In this document: in pieces, positions 1 through 14,300 of the stretch
Layout of the letters: each line of letters begins with the position of its first letter
Position numbering within the stretch: position 1 is the stretch's first letter
NCBI GenBank assembly: GCA_023078555.1
Contig: CM041201.1
Span: forward strand, 315,213-379,212
Direction: 5' to 3'
From: Ulva prolifera
Lineage: Eukaryota > Chlorophyta > Ulvophyceae > Ulvales > Ulvaceae
Length of the DNA stretch: 64,000 nucleotides
Notes under the pieces: generated by a model
The model's database searches: none
What the model saw: the letters and a program-made list of their open reading frames with translations, nothing else
Told to the model about the DNA's origin: nothing
Program-made: the position numbers and the translations under genes

Positions 1-210
1 CGCCGCGTGGCGGCGGCGACCGCGCGTTCTCGCCTGCGCGCGCGCCCGTGCGCTCGCCGGGTGACCGCCACGCGGGCCCGCGCAGCGCCGCGCCTGCGCC
101 CCCGCGCCACAGCGTCAGGGTACCGGCGCAAGCGGTGTACATCCGGGAGCGTGCGCTGCAGTACGTCGCCGCGCAGTACGAGAAGATGTATGTGCCGTCT
201 GAGTTCATGC
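1..210 (+). CDS. Fragment of CCAR1-like large exon (contig end)
   Basis: These 210 bases are identical to 10491-10700 and 60281-60490, inside the large exon of the CCAR1-like gene. The frame encodes the Arg/Pro-rich stretch leading into the segment YIRERALQYVAAQYEKMYVP and stops at MYVPSEFM, where the sequence meets an N at 211. What follows the N is unrelated. This is seen directly. I infer that it is the right-hand end of another contig carrying the same locus, not a functional gene piece. Confidence 0.9.
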
Positions 211-211
211 N
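211..211. other. Single N: contig junction
   Basis: One ambiguous base where sequence homologous to 10491-10700 ends abruptly in mid-exon and unrelated sequence begins. A join between two contigs is the natural explanation. The true gap size is unknown. Confidence 0.85.
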
Positions 212-1163
212 TTTGCGTATCCCCCCCTTGCCAGCCATGAGCTCGATCCGAATCGCATCCAGGCGCATATAATTTGTGAAGTTTGAATGATAGATATTCT
301 ACAGGCTGAAGCAGGTGCGTGTGCTGTTATGCTTTTGTGTTAACACTAAGTACTTTCTTTTTCCTCGGTGCAGTCAGCAGGGACACGACTTGGCCTGCAC
401 AACAAGGCTAACACTTTCGCAGATTCGCACCCATGTGTCCCACAAATGGAAAGAGTGCCGTGATTAGTGGTATGGGCGTCCATACGATGCAGGCTGGAAC
501 GACGTCGGTGGCACTATGACGCTCGTATGATCGTCCATTGATTCCGCCACAATGTCTTGATGTAGTTTCTATCCTGAGGTGGCCTTTGGCTTGACTGCTG
601 AACAGATGCCAATCGATGAAGTGGGAGTCAGCGTCAACATCAGAGCTTCTACAGCAGCTGCGGCACCGCGAAACGGCTGATCCAAACAGGCATCCAGACG
701 ATAATCAGCAAGCGTCAATGTCCGGGTCACGCTAGAGTTTGCACACGGGGTAGAACACAGTTTCCGGTGAGATGAACATATGCAGCTCGGGGCCCGCGGG
801 GTAGCTCCGCTGGGAGAGCAGTGTGGCAATCACTGTGACGCGGACGAACGGCCCGGATCGCTGCCGCAGTATTGATGGGAAGCTCGTAGTGCTATTTCGT
901 TGGAGCCGCGCATGTGCATTGTGCCAGCTTTACGTTGACAAATGGCCCACATACGACTGCCCGACGGGGTGTCATGCATTGACGCGCGCCCTGCCTTTGA
1001 AAGCAGCTTGAACATGTACGCGCGTCCGTGTCGCCCTCTATAGTGTGACTCATATCAGTAGGTTATTTCTGCAGTCGAAGTGATATTTGCGGTTGTGATC
1101 GGGCCAAGGCTGTTGTTCCGAACGTGAACGTTTATTCCGGCGCAATAGATTGACGACTTAAAG
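212..1163. other. Non-coding upstream of Rab2
   Basis: No exon with recognisable protein similarity is visible on either strand. The short open frames are not supported by splice signals or motifs. The interval presumably holds the Rab2 promoter and 5' untranslated region. Confidence 0.5.
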
Positions 1164-3176
<2,013 letters not shown>

Positions 3177-4247
3177 TGCCGGCGCTGAGATGCTACAGCA
3201 CTGCTGCACGCATGCTGCGCCCGCAGGGCTGCAGCTGCTCGGGGTGCAGCTGGCTGACTGTACCATGCCACTTGCATTGGGGAGGGGGACTGCGGGCTTC
3301 GGCAGCAGTGGGTGGCGCTGCAATGTTTTCCAGCAGTGCGGTGACAACGACAATCTGGGCGCGGCCCTGAACGTGTATGTGCCTGTGTGAATGTGCCTGG
3401 GATCTAATCGGCTTGATGGAGCCTTGGCAGGAGCTGCAAGTCGAGTAGAGTGGGCCTGTTGTGTGGTGCTGGAGATGTTGACCTCGTTTTATTCCCGCAT
3501 GTCACCTGTGCGGTCCCAGTTATCCGAGTGTATGGTCTTACGAGCTGAAAAACCTGGCATCTAATCTTAGTCTACGATATTGTGTCAACACTGCTCGGGC
3601 TTACAATGTGGCAGCTTCACTGTCTTTCATCTGCATGCATTACTGGTGATTGGCTTTCCATATCAAGTCTGGTGCAACATGACAGAGTGGCACTGCAGTA
3701 GAGCTGCATAATCGATATTCTGTCTTATATACTCTACACCTCGATTCCCACCTCAGTGCAGGTGGAGATGTACCAAGGAATTGCAGGGGATCTCAACAAG
3801 TTGCAAGTGCACTGTAGCAGTCGCCCCTGAACATGAGGAGGGCCATGCCAGAACTCTGGCGAACATGGTGCACTTGTGATCCGTGGTCAAGCCCGGAAAT
3901 GCAATGCACAGACACACGGCCTGTGCAGTAACAACCGGAGCTACTGTGGCACTCATATGCATCACGCCCTGCGGCTGCCATTCCTTACATTCACACCCAC
4001 CTCCCGCCCCGGGTGGAACTGCCTGCCGCACTTCGCATTGCCACCCAGCACAAGACACTCACTCACAGCCACATGCCAGACGCTGCCCGCACGCAGTCGC
4101 CCCGAGAGGAGCGCATCCTGCACCCCCGGCCGTGTGCACATCACCATGCAAACTCCCACGCACACATGCCCCGCCCCTGACCCCTAACCCCCACACACAA
4201 TCGCCCGCACTCTTGTGACGTGGTGGCCGCCCACGCGAGCGCCGGCC
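3177..4247. other. Intergenic between Rab2 and YlmG (convergent 3' ends)
   Basis: This holds the 3' untranslated regions of the two convergent genes. No additional exon, repeat or RNA gene is evident. Confidence 0.5.
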
Positions 4248-5511
4248 TCACCACCACGCCTCGATGTCGTCATCCGTGTACACGGTGAGGTAGCCCTTGA
4301 GGGCTTGCAGCACGAAGAAGCCGAGCAGGGGCGTGAGGTCGATCGCCCCGAGCAGCGGGGGCACGATGCCGGTGAAGATGTTGAGGTACGGGTCCGTGAC
4401 CTGCCGCAGCTCCCGCCAGATCGTGCGCTCCCAGTCAAACGCCGGGAACCACGACAGAATCACGCTGCACACACGGCACAGGCTCTCACAGAATCCTCCC
4501 TGACTTTGAACTTCACAGTTCGAAGATACATATGTGGGGGGGGATCAATGCAATCATAATGCATGAATCAATGCAGTCACAACACAACACGCGGGGCGCC
4601 CGTTGGGATGGTTTGTGCGTTGGCTGTGGCCGCCGCCATGAGAGGGCCACGCCGCGCAGAGTGCGGGTGGGTGGCCCCGAGGGCTGTGTGAGGTGGCATG
4701 GTGGCAGTGTGGTGGGGTGAATGGCGATGCCCAGGCCCGCAGCCGTGGGCCCGTGAGTGAGCGTGCTTCTGTGTCATTGCCTGCTGCACAGTGGGCGGCG
4801 TACGCCCCAAGACAAGCTGGCTGCGCTGATGTGGCACTGCCAACTCGATGCAGCCGGAGGAGCAGACTGTGCAGCGACAGCAAGACGTTCTGTGGAACTG
4901 AGGAAGACGTTCTGTGGAACTGAGGCTCGGATGAAGACAGCGATGGCGGCTCTCGATGCGCCGGTGCAGTGCCACACTGCAGAGGTCAACGGTGTCACGG
5001 TCGGTTGGAGGCGCACCGAATGAAGAGGAAGAGGAGGTACAGGTTGACAAAGTGGTAGACGGCCTGGTTGAGCATGATGAAGAGCTCGGACGGGCCTTTC
5101 GCTCCAACGACAGCCGAGGCAAACGGGAAAACGAGAGCCCCGCTGTGGGCCGTCTTGAAAACCCCGCTCATTTCGCGGTTCGCCCTCCCGTCAGCGATCC
5201 ACTTCAAGGCTGCGGCGTGCCTTGCTGCAAGCCATGCTGGCACCGCGGTCGTGATGAAGCTGTGGACCGCCTTTCTGGCGCTGCTGCATGTGCTTGCAAT
5301 GGATGTTAATGGCTGCCGTGCGGGCTCCTGATGCGCCCAGTCCCCGGATAGATCACCGCAGGCAGCATGCCTGGGATGTAGGCTTAATCGCGCCCGCCTT
5401 CGCGGTGGCAGGGCGAAGGCACAGCTGCTGGTAGCCCTGCGGCCTGCAAGGAAGCACCACTGTGGTCATGCTACAGCGCGTACAGCCTGGACTATCCCGG
5501 ACTAGCGACAT
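4248..5511 (-). CDS. YGGT/YlmG-family plastid membrane protein
   Basis: Minus-strand exons 5511-5357, 5283-5017 and 4464-4248 join in phase to 212 aa. The first intron is only 73 nt (GTGATC...CATGCAG). The N-terminus is rich in Arg, Ser, Cys and Thr without acidic clusters and looks like a plastid transit peptide; a second ATG at 5469 is an alternative start. The C-terminal half has two hydrophobic segments: one through VNLYLLFLFIRVILSWFP, the other through IVPPLLGAIDLTPLLGFFVL, separated by the YGGT signature-type VTDPYLNIFTG. Plant YLMG proteins act in thylakoid and nucleoid organisation and one homologue (CCB3) in cytochrome b6 haem attachment; which applies here cannot be told. The gene ends with EAWW-stop. 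An identical copy lies at 54038-55300. Confidence 0.88.
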
Positions 5512-6926
5512 CCAAGCTGCTACAGAACAGGTCCATGACGGAACGCCATATCGGTTGGTGCGATGCCTCAAGCGTGCAAGCAAAAGAACTCCTTTGGCGG
5601 TGCAAAGGAAGCTGGCAACACAAGAGGAGCGGGGAAGCAGGGCAAGGCCAGCAAACTAAATCGGCGAGGAAAGACAGATGATGTGCAGTGATTAGAGTCA
5701 ACTTGTCAATCTGCCAGCTGCTTTGGCAAGTCGCGCGAGCGTGCCGAGCATATTGCTGGCGGTGTACACTATCCGATGTTACACGCGTGCCGCAGAAGAA
5801 ACTCGAGAGATCTGCACCTGACACAGCTAGCGGAGAGGCCATATTTATAGCTGACCTGACACGCCCAATATATCGCAGTTTGTAGAATACGAACGCTGGA
5901 TATGCACTGCCGACAGGCTGCACCACGACTGCGCTGGAAAAGCGTGGCCTGCAAATCAACGCAAATGCTCGCCAGCTCAGTCCACGCGAAAACGCTGATC
6001 AACGATATGTTAGTGGTTCATGAGCTCGCGATCCCCCAGCAAGAGCCGACCCCGTGGCTAGGGTGCCGAATTGTTGTGGCATGCATGGAAAGTGCTGAAT
6101 GTTCCCAGGAAGGGCCATGCCAGCCAACTCCACACAGCGAACCACGATCCTGTCAAGGTGGCCGCACTCACTCAACTGTTCTCAGCTCGGGCTCGGTCTT
6201 GAAGTATATCTCATTCCATTGAAGCACAACATGTAGCATGCTTCAGTTAGGCTGCACTGGCCATGCAGGTCCTGGCGTGGTGTTCCCACCCTAGGGGACA
6301 CCACCCCAGCTCTGAGCAGAACACAGGACATCCATGTACATTGTTTTCCTGCATCGGAATTACCACACACGTAGGTGTCCTCAGCACAGACGCCCCCGCA
6401 TCACCATATGCAGATGGAGTTGCAAGAGAGTAAAGGACCAATTGGTCCTGGCAGCATGAGCCGCATGTACTCAACCAGATCTCCCGAGCAGGTGACGTGG
6501 CATGCCGAGGACGAAAATTTGCGGGAGTACCTGCTCACTTGCATGGACTCGGTGCATACCTGCATCGGCGGGTGCAACGGTCCCACCACACCACGGTACC
6601 ACCACACCCAATTCAGATTTACTGTACTGTACCACACCGCAGGCGCCTGCCTGTACCCGTGCTGTGCTGTACCCGTGCTGTGCTGTACCCGTGCTGATTT
6701 GCCACGTGTGCCAGCTTTGCTGCGGCCAGGCAGAGCCCCGCGCTCCACCTGGGTGCGACCGAGTGGCAGTGCAGCGGCGAACTTGTAGCTGGCAGATGGT
6801 GTTGGTGCAGGGGTGGGTGGGTGTTACAAGGAGGCAGTCGGAGAGGCCTGTAGCGCCGCCGAGGAAACGCAGAAGCACGGCAATGCCACGAGACGCTGTC
6901 ACACGTGAAGTTGTGGGGGTGTGCGG

Positions 6927-6928
<2 letters not shown>

Positions 6929-6957
<29 letters not shown>
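6929..6957 (+). repeat. Poly-G tract (29 G)
   Basis: An uninterrupted run of 29 G. The same tract in copy B (56718-56747) is 30 G. Runs of this length are prone to replication slippage and sequencing error and can form G-quadruplexes. Confidence 0.9.
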
Positions 6958-7132
6958 TCCATGGCACTGCATAGGGGTGCGTGTTGGGAGGCTCTCATAG
7001 AGGGGCTGCGGTTACTTGCTGTGATGTGAGTCTGTTCAACGCAGACGCGGCAATGCGGGTGTGGGATTTTGCGTAAAAACGAAGTCATTCACATGTGTTG
7101 TGTTACCGGCCAATGCCTGTGGTGTGTAAGTC

Positions 7133-7221
7133 GTTACAAAGGACAGAGGTCGGGTACGCGCCCAGTTCTCCGAATCCACTGGCGGACCCACTTACTCATT
7201 CATGGCACCAGGCCGGGCATG
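7133..7221 (-). mobile_element. Relic of retroelement 3' end
   Basis: The stretch starting GTTACAAAGGACAGAGG and ending around GGCACCAGGCCGGGC aligns with 39209-39297, the 3' terminal region of the retroelement, and with 12374-12482. Identity is visibly lower than in the other copies. No clear target-site duplication is seen. I read it as an old, 5'-truncated insertion. Confidence 0.7.
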
Positions 7222-7339
7222 GTATGCATGCTTGAATTCACAGCCATAGCCATTGTGGCGTTGACTTGAATTGTGGCAAGGCAGGAGGTGCTGCTTCCCC
7301 ATCCGGCGTTGAACTCAGCCATGTACATGTCGGCATATG

Positions 7340-7420
7340 TGGTCCCGTTAACTCGGATTTGTCCCTGTCCAACAGGATACAGCTCAGTAAATTCAGATTT
7401 ACTTTACTTTACTTTACGTG
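7340..7420 (+). repeat. Dispersed repeat with AGTAAATTCAGATTTACT core
   Basis: GTGGTCCCGTT, GGATA and the near-palindromic AGTAAATTCAGATTTACTTTACTTTAC appear in the same order and spacing at 43883-43975 (there AGTAAATCCAGATCTACTTTAC). A shorter piece, ATTCAGATTTACTGTACTG, lies near 6611. No coding capacity is seen. Confidence 0.65.
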
Positions 7421-8378
7421 TAGCTGTGCCACGGCTCCCACCCGCCTGCCATACAACCACTGCCGGAAGTGTCTCTTCCGACAGCCCTGTCCAGAGGCAT
7501 ACGTGCCTTGTTAAGTCTGGGTGCTAGCGAACGCATCGTCAAGCAGCTGCAGAGCACATACGTTCCTGATACGCAACACGACAACATGGAGTGCCACAGT
7601 GCAGCGAGAGCAGCTGCGCCTCAAGTGACATGTATGGAAGCCAATGGCATCCACACGCTGACCTCACAGGCAGATGCGCGTAGGTATGGAGTCGCAGTTT
7701 TCAGGCTCGAAATCTGCGGTGGAGATGCCGTTGGGCACTGATGTGATCACATCTGAGGTAGAGTGAGCTCATGGCTTGCAGCTGGCCGATGGCAGGCCAA
7801 TGCTTGGAAGGCATAAAGGGCCCTAGAAGCACCAAACACCCCCCAAAAGCCCGAATATGTCACCATAATTGTTATTTGGTGGGTCAATAGCTGGGACTGT
7901 GATCAAGATTATGGGATACGAGCTGTACTGAAGCGGATGGGGAGGGTTTTAACAGACCTGCAACAACCAAGTATACGGCGCGAGCTGGCACCGCCAGACG
8001 AAAAATGTGATGCTGACCCATTCTGAACGATTTGGTTGCATATGACTCAGAAGCATAACATCGCACAGGGCACAAGTGAAGACAGCAGCGATTCTCGAAA
8101 CCACGACATGTCGAGACGGCAGCAGAAGCGATGTTGATAACCATGGTCAGGCGTGGCCCCGCACACATGCCCTTCGTTGTCTCAGGAGCAGATGCTTTCA
8201 CATGTTCCAACAGCACTGAATGTATCATGTTCGCAAGCAATTCTGCATTTAGTTGTTCGTGTTCTCTGCCGTGATCAGCGCCAAGCATCATAATAAGAGC
8301 GCATCAGCAGCCGCAGTCAGCCTTCATTGGTCTTCAGCGGAGATTTCTGTTCATGAAGCTCGGAGGACACATCTCAGT

Positions 8379-11300
8379 ATGAGTTGGAATGTACGCCAGC
8401 CCCGCTGTCGTGGCCGCGCCTGACCACGACGAGTGATGCCAGCAGCGACATGCCTTACGGCTCCTGTATATGAGCATCTGTGGACTCTGCTGTCTTGGCT
8501 GCAGGATCGCGGGAACTGGGGAGCAGCTAACCAGCAGCAGCCCGCTGTACGGCCGGGCTTTGGTCAAGGGTACCAGCACAATGCACCAAGACCACAGCGC
8601 GTAGAGCAGTCATCTCAATGGGGAGGCCAAGGCCAAAGCGAGCAATGGGGCGCTAGGGCCCCTGCATGGAAGGGGCAAGGCCAGGTGTGCACACGCTGTT
8701 GACGGCCCCCTGCGTCCCGCAACCCCACGTAAACGCACGATCACACAGGAACTTGCATCAATTCGGCTCGTAGTGATCTGTAATGCTGTCCCTAGGCAGG
8801 CAATTCCGCAGCAGGACGGCGCTGTGTGGCGCGGCGACGAGTTCCTGCTCCACTCCACGGCTCCACAGCTCCACGGCTGATCCGCAAACCTCGCGCACTG
8901 GCGCTGAATCGTGTCATCTCCAGTCAGATCATGTGGTCCGCTGGGCTTTCTGAGGATCGGTAGACCAGCGCAGGCAACCCCGAAGTCATGCACGGAGTGC
9001 CAGCCGCGACTACAATCCACTCTGGTGAGTCACAGCTGCACCGCGAGGTTCCCGAGTTCAGCGAATCGTACACATTTGCAGGGTCGTGGCTATGGAATGG
9101 ATCAAGCACAGCCTGCATTTGGACGTGAGCCTGAACCAATGACCACTTACACTATCAGCAACCCCCGAAAGTGCGCCTCTGCTCACTGACCCGCTGACCA
9201 AGGCGTCTCTCCAACTGGCTTCCACCACGGAATTCATGGCCGATCGTGGAAGGCATCACGCTGCGGTCTCCTCCATCCTCACACACGTACACCTGCATGT
9301 AGCTAGGCATCGCCCCCTCCCCACGACCGCTCCCGCACGCCAATGCTTCCTCTCGCCCCACGTCTCGTCAAGCCGAGCTTTGCTCTGACATGCAGGTGGA
9401 CGGGCACTGTGACAGAGATCATGCCGCCGAGCTACGGCATCGTGGACCACGTCGCCTTCTACCACAACGATGTCGTTGAGGGGCAGACCCCTTCAGTGGC
9501 AGGGCAGCAGGTGGATGTGGAGGGCATTCCCAACCTCGATGGAGGGAAGTATGAGTGGCGCCTCGTCAGCGTCAGGATGCACCGAGGCATGCCGCCAGCA
9601 AGGGGAGGCCGGGTGTGCCCTGTCCCCCTCCTGCAGCATGCAGCCGCACCCGACCCAACGTAACCATGCACCACGTTTGCCGTGTCTCTGCTTGCATGGC
9701 GATCATGCATACATGGCGGAGCGATTCACATGGCGAACCGCAGTCTTGAAAACAGGAATCATGTGTTACCACAATGTGCTGCAATATGCTTTGGCCACAG
9801 CGCAGAATGGGATGTCATCCTTCGGCCGAATCAACATTTCCCTTCCTAGGCCAGGCACGGAACCTGCTAGCGTGTGCAATTGGCCCTTGCTGCTGCACGC
9901 TTCTGCCAATCGTGTTTGATTTCGCCATCGGCACAGCCACATCTGCCGCATACGCTCCTCGTACAATGCCGCGCAGCCACCCACGCAGGCGCCATCGGCA
10001 CCCCAAGGCATGCCGTCCCGCGCGCCTGTAGCCACAAGCACCCCTAGCCGCTTCGGCCCTCCCGTCGGTGGCGGCGGTGGCGGCCAGTCCCACGCGCCGC
10101 GTGGCTTCTCAAATGCCGGGCCCCAGCACTCCCAGCATTCCCAGCATACCCGCACCACGGCGCCCATGCATGCGCCGGCCTCGCAGCGCCCGATGGGCCC
10201 GGGCCGCCGCGGGGGCTTCCGGTCTGAACCGCTGGACGATGACATTGCAGCCGCCCGCGCGATGCGCGGACCTGTACCGGCTGTGCCATACCCCCCGGCC
10301 GTAGACCCTGCAGCAGCTCGCGGCGGGCCCCCGCCGCGCGACCGTGAGCCGGACCGGCGGCCGCCACCCCGCATGCCACGGGAGTCGCTCCCGCCGCGGG
10401 ACCGCGACGGCCCCCGCGACGGCCCCCGTGGCCGCGAGCCGCCCCGCGGCCGGGAGCCTCTGCCACCACGCGGCGCGCCGGAGCGCGCGCCGCCGCGTGG
10501 CGGCGGCGACCGCGCGTTCTCGCCTGCGCGCGCGCCCGTGCGCTCGCCGGGTGACCGCCACGCGGGCCCGCGCAGCGCCGCGCCTGCGCCCCCGCGCCAC
10601 AGCGTCAGGGTACCGGCGCAAGCGGTGTACATCCGGGAGCGTGCGCTGCAGTACGTCGCCGCGCAGTACGAGAAGATGTATGTGCCGTCTGAGTTCATGC
10701 GCAGCATCGCCCTGTGGCAGGATCTGTTCTCCGGGCCGCAGCGGGTGACATTGGACGCGCCGGTGCACTTCGAGGTCGTCGAGGCAAAGGTGGAGCCGCC
10801 CCCGGCACCCCCTCCAGAACCCCCGGCAGAGGCCTCAGGGGAACCCCCCGTAGAGGGCGCGACTGCAGCGGTGGACGCACCGGCGCCGCCCGCCACGGCC
10901 ACGGCAGGTGACGGAGGTGACTCTGCAGCGGCCGCAGTGGAGGTGGCTGCTGCTGATGTGGACGCAGGCGACGGCGGCAAGCAGGAGGCCGCCGCGGGTG
11001 AAGCTGCTGGCATGGAGGGCGTGCAGGAGGCTGGTGGACCGGCAGCCGACGCGGCCGTGGCTAGCGGTGCTGTGAAGGATGACGTCATGCATGACGTGGA
11101 GGCTGAGAACGGGGCCGCGCCGGCGGACGGGGCTAAAGCGGCCGCAGACGCTGCAGACTCCGCGCCGGCGGACGGGGAAGCGAAGGAGGAGGAGAAAGGG
11201 GAGGGCGGGGATGCGGTGGCGCGAGCGCCGGCGCGGAAGAGCGCCCCAGCGGCTCTCGGGCGGAAGAGTACAGGCGGTGGCAGCCAGAAGAAGTGGAAGC

Positions 11301-14300
11301 GGTGTACGGTGGTGCAGCTGCGGGCGGAGCTGCAAGCGCGTGGGCTGAGCACGAAAGGCATCAAGCCGGAGTTGGTGTCTCGGCTGGAGGAGGACGACGA
11401 GGCGCAGGCTGCCGCCGGTGAGGGGGGCGCGGAGGAGGAGGCCCCTGAGGGCGCGGGGGCAGAGGAGGTGGGGGCAGAGGACGCCGCAAAGGCAAAGGAG
11501 GCCGCAGAGCCTAAGGCAAAGGAGGAGGAGCCAGCCCAGGGCGGGAGCGGCGGCGACGGTGGCATGGCTGCGGAGGCCACTGCCGTGGTCGAGGCTGCAG
11601 CGGACGGCGGCGGAGACGTGAACATGGTGGATGCGGAGCCCCCTGCTGCTGTGGCGAAAGTCGAGCCGGCGGATGTGGGTGACGCGAAGGACGATGCAAA
11701 GGCGGCGCCGGCCGCGTCGCCGCTGAAGCGGCAGCCGCCGCCTGCGCTGCGCGCAAAGGCGGAGGCTGCGGCCGCAGAGGCGGCCGCGAAGGCCGCAGCC
11801 GAGGTGGACGCCGCGGCGGCGGCAAACAGCCCGCACGGCGACGGTGCGCGGTGGAGCGCCAAGGTGCTGCTCATTGGTGGCCTCACGCCGAAACTCCTCT
11901 CCGCCCCGACGGCGCGGACATTCCGGCACCACACGGAGCTCCCGCTGCTGGTGCGGCGGCGGCCGAAGGGGGAGGTGCAGCTGCTCGGCGGCGCGTGGGC
12001 GCCGGAGGACGGGCCGCACCCGGCCGACGACCCGGGGGTGCTGCTGCGCACGGCGGCGCGGCACGTGCGGCAGCAGGCGGGGCTGGACATCTCCCGCGCC
12101 GGGCAGTGGGCGCGGCTGGTGGAGGTGCAGTTCCGGCGGCCGGACGCGGAGGACGCGGCGGCACCGGGCCTCGACCGCGGCCACGTGCAGCGGACGGTCG
12201 TGTTTCTGGTGAATGCCGCGGAAGTCGCGGAGCCGAATGTGGCGGCGCTCGCAGAGGTCCGTGCTGCGGAGGTGCGCGCTCTCGCTGGCTGACCGTGTGC
12301 GTGTGTGTCGGCATGTTGCCCGCGGAGGACCCCCGTGGATCGCCGGGCTCCCACGCAACCATGCATGCATGTAGTTACAAAGGGCAGCGGCCGGGCAGCG
12401 AGCCGGTGCTAGGAATTCACACGCAAATCCACTCACGCAGTCATGGCACGAGGCCGGGTACGAGCTCGTACCACAGGCCGCTGGGCTCCCACGCAACCAT
12501 GCATGCATGTATGTACAGCTTCCATGTCGGGCTGTTCAGAGAGCGAGAACCCTGTGTGAACCCTGTGTGGTGGCTGCCCTGATTGCATCACGCTGATGCT
12601 ATGCCCACAGCCCATTCCAGGCGTGGCAGTCGAGAGCCGACTCAGCCGCGTCGCTAGCATCGCGACCGGCAGTGCGGGCAGGGGTACTCGCTGGAGCCGA
12701 TCGCACCTGTGCAATGCCGTCGGCCGCCGGGGAACCGAGGGGCACGCGCGCAGCTCCTGGCTCATGCTGTCAGGCCAAGCCGTGCAGAGTAGAAGGGTGG
12801 TCGGGGGCGGGAGATTGCTGCGTGTGGGTGGGGGGCCCGTGCTTGCAAGGGGGAGTTGTGTGCGCGTGACGGCAGCCGCGTTGCTCACATCCTGTAGCTT
12901 GTGGAATGGCATGCCGTGGCATCACACGCCCGCACAGCAAACACTGCCCAGGGCACTGCACTGCTGGTCACTGCACTGCTGGCCACTGCACTGCTGGCCC
13001 CTGCACTGCTCTCTCCTTGCAGCTTCACCCTGCACTGCTTCACCCTGCACTGCTCTGAAGGTTCGCTGCAGCCCAACTGGTGCACCCAAAGTGACCGGCC
13101 AGCGCATGCGCCAACGCAGAACACAGTCAAAGTGACGGCTGCTCTGCACTGCTGCCCACTGCACTTCTTCCCACCGCACTGCTGGCCACCGCACGGCTGT
13201 ACTTGCAGGAGGGCCCGCGGCAGCTCGAGGCGGCGCGGGCGGAGGTGGCGGGCGCGCAGGAGGCGCTGCAGGCCGCGGAGGCCGCCGTCAAGGCGATCTC
13301 GCTGGAGCTCGCGGAGAAGGGCGCCGCGGGGGGGACGCCGCTGCCGGTGCTGCCAGCCAATGTCTCCGCGATGACCGTCGCCGACCTCCAGGCCGAGCTG
13401 CGCAAGTACTCCCTGGACACTGACTGGGACCCCGCAAAGGGCAAGGCTGTGCTGGTTGACCGCCTCACGGTGTGCAATCCGCCCCCCCAACACTTAAAGC
13501 ATGACCGGTTCAAGGGGTTGGGGGTTTGTCAGGGGTCTCCCCAAGTCTCCCCCACCCCCCTTCCCTGTGAAAGATCTCTCATCAGCTCGTCTTGTATGCC
13601 TGTTTGCCAGTTGGCTCTCCGGAACGAGTGCTTTGAATGCTATCACATATAGTTCGTCTTGGTGTTGTGCTATGCGGTGGCCCGAGCTTGTCTGACTGTT
13701 TCACCCCGTGAGTTCACGCTGTGAATTCTCTCACCTGCGCACCAGGGCGCTTTGGGCCTTCTAGCGCATTGCAGCACGGGCTTGTTTCAACATGCCCACT
13801 GAGGCTTGCCAAGATGAGGTGTTCAAGCTGCGGCCCCCATGCATATGGCTGCCACAAACTGCTTCCATGCGGACGGTGCAGCAAGGCAGGACCGAGCGAC
13901 AGCTGCGCAGCTGCCGCCTTATCTGCTGCCGGCTCGGCCTCCTGAGGGCTGTGAGGAATGTACATGCAGCCTTCTGTCTGTCTGCAGCGAGCACGGTGAT
14001 GCCTGCCACAACGGCATGAGGAATGACCTGCACTAGGGGCGAGGCACGCGCACACGATCCCGCCCTTTCTTGATCCCGCTGCGCCGGATTCAGCCTATGT
14101 CACAACGCACACATTGGAGATACCGACGCAGCCTGAGAGCTGGCCCAGAAGAAACTTAACTGTACACACAGATCTCAAGTGTGCACACAGATCTGTTCGG
14201 GTGGCTTGGAAAGCAAGCACGGCAGAGCGCGTCGTGGGGTGCAGGAGCATGTAAAGCAGGCACTGCAGTCGAACGAGGAGGCTGCGGGGCTGCTCGAGGC

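Larger units (their letters stand above)
5512..8378. other. Intergenic region between divergent YlmG and CCAR1-like genes
   Basis: About 2.9 kb between two divergently transcribed starts. It contains a 29-base poly-G tract (6929-6957), short CTGTAC repeats around 6620-6700, a retroelement 3'-end relic (7133-7221) and a dispersed AT-rich motif (7340-7420). Two open frames, 6408-6580 (+, MQMELQESKG...) and 7884-8291 (-, MMLGADHGRE...), are not recognised and are left unassigned. Confidence 0.5.

Noticed and set aside
797..821. tRNA-like A-box (GGTAGCTCCGCTGGGAGAGC)
   Set aside because: It resembles a D-arm, but no B-box (GTTCRANNC), anticodon stem or acceptor pairing is found downstream.
4577..5122. 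181-codon minus-strand ORF overlapping the YlmG gene
   Set aside because: Alternative-frame shadow of YlmG exon 2 and the following intron; Ser/Cys/His-rich without motifs.
6471..7088. 205-codon minus-strand ORF and overlapping plus-strand ORFs
   Set aside because: They run through the poly-G tract (poly-Pro or poly-Gly) and CTGTAC repeats; no recognisable protein.
9766..12366. 866-codon minus-strand ORF (and its twin at 59556-62156), plus a 557-codon ORF at 10835-12508
   Set aside because: Antisense shadows of the GC-rich CCAR1-like exon 5. Their Ala/Ser/Arg-rich composition has no motifs, while the sense frame has SAP and Nudix-like domains and consistent splice sites.
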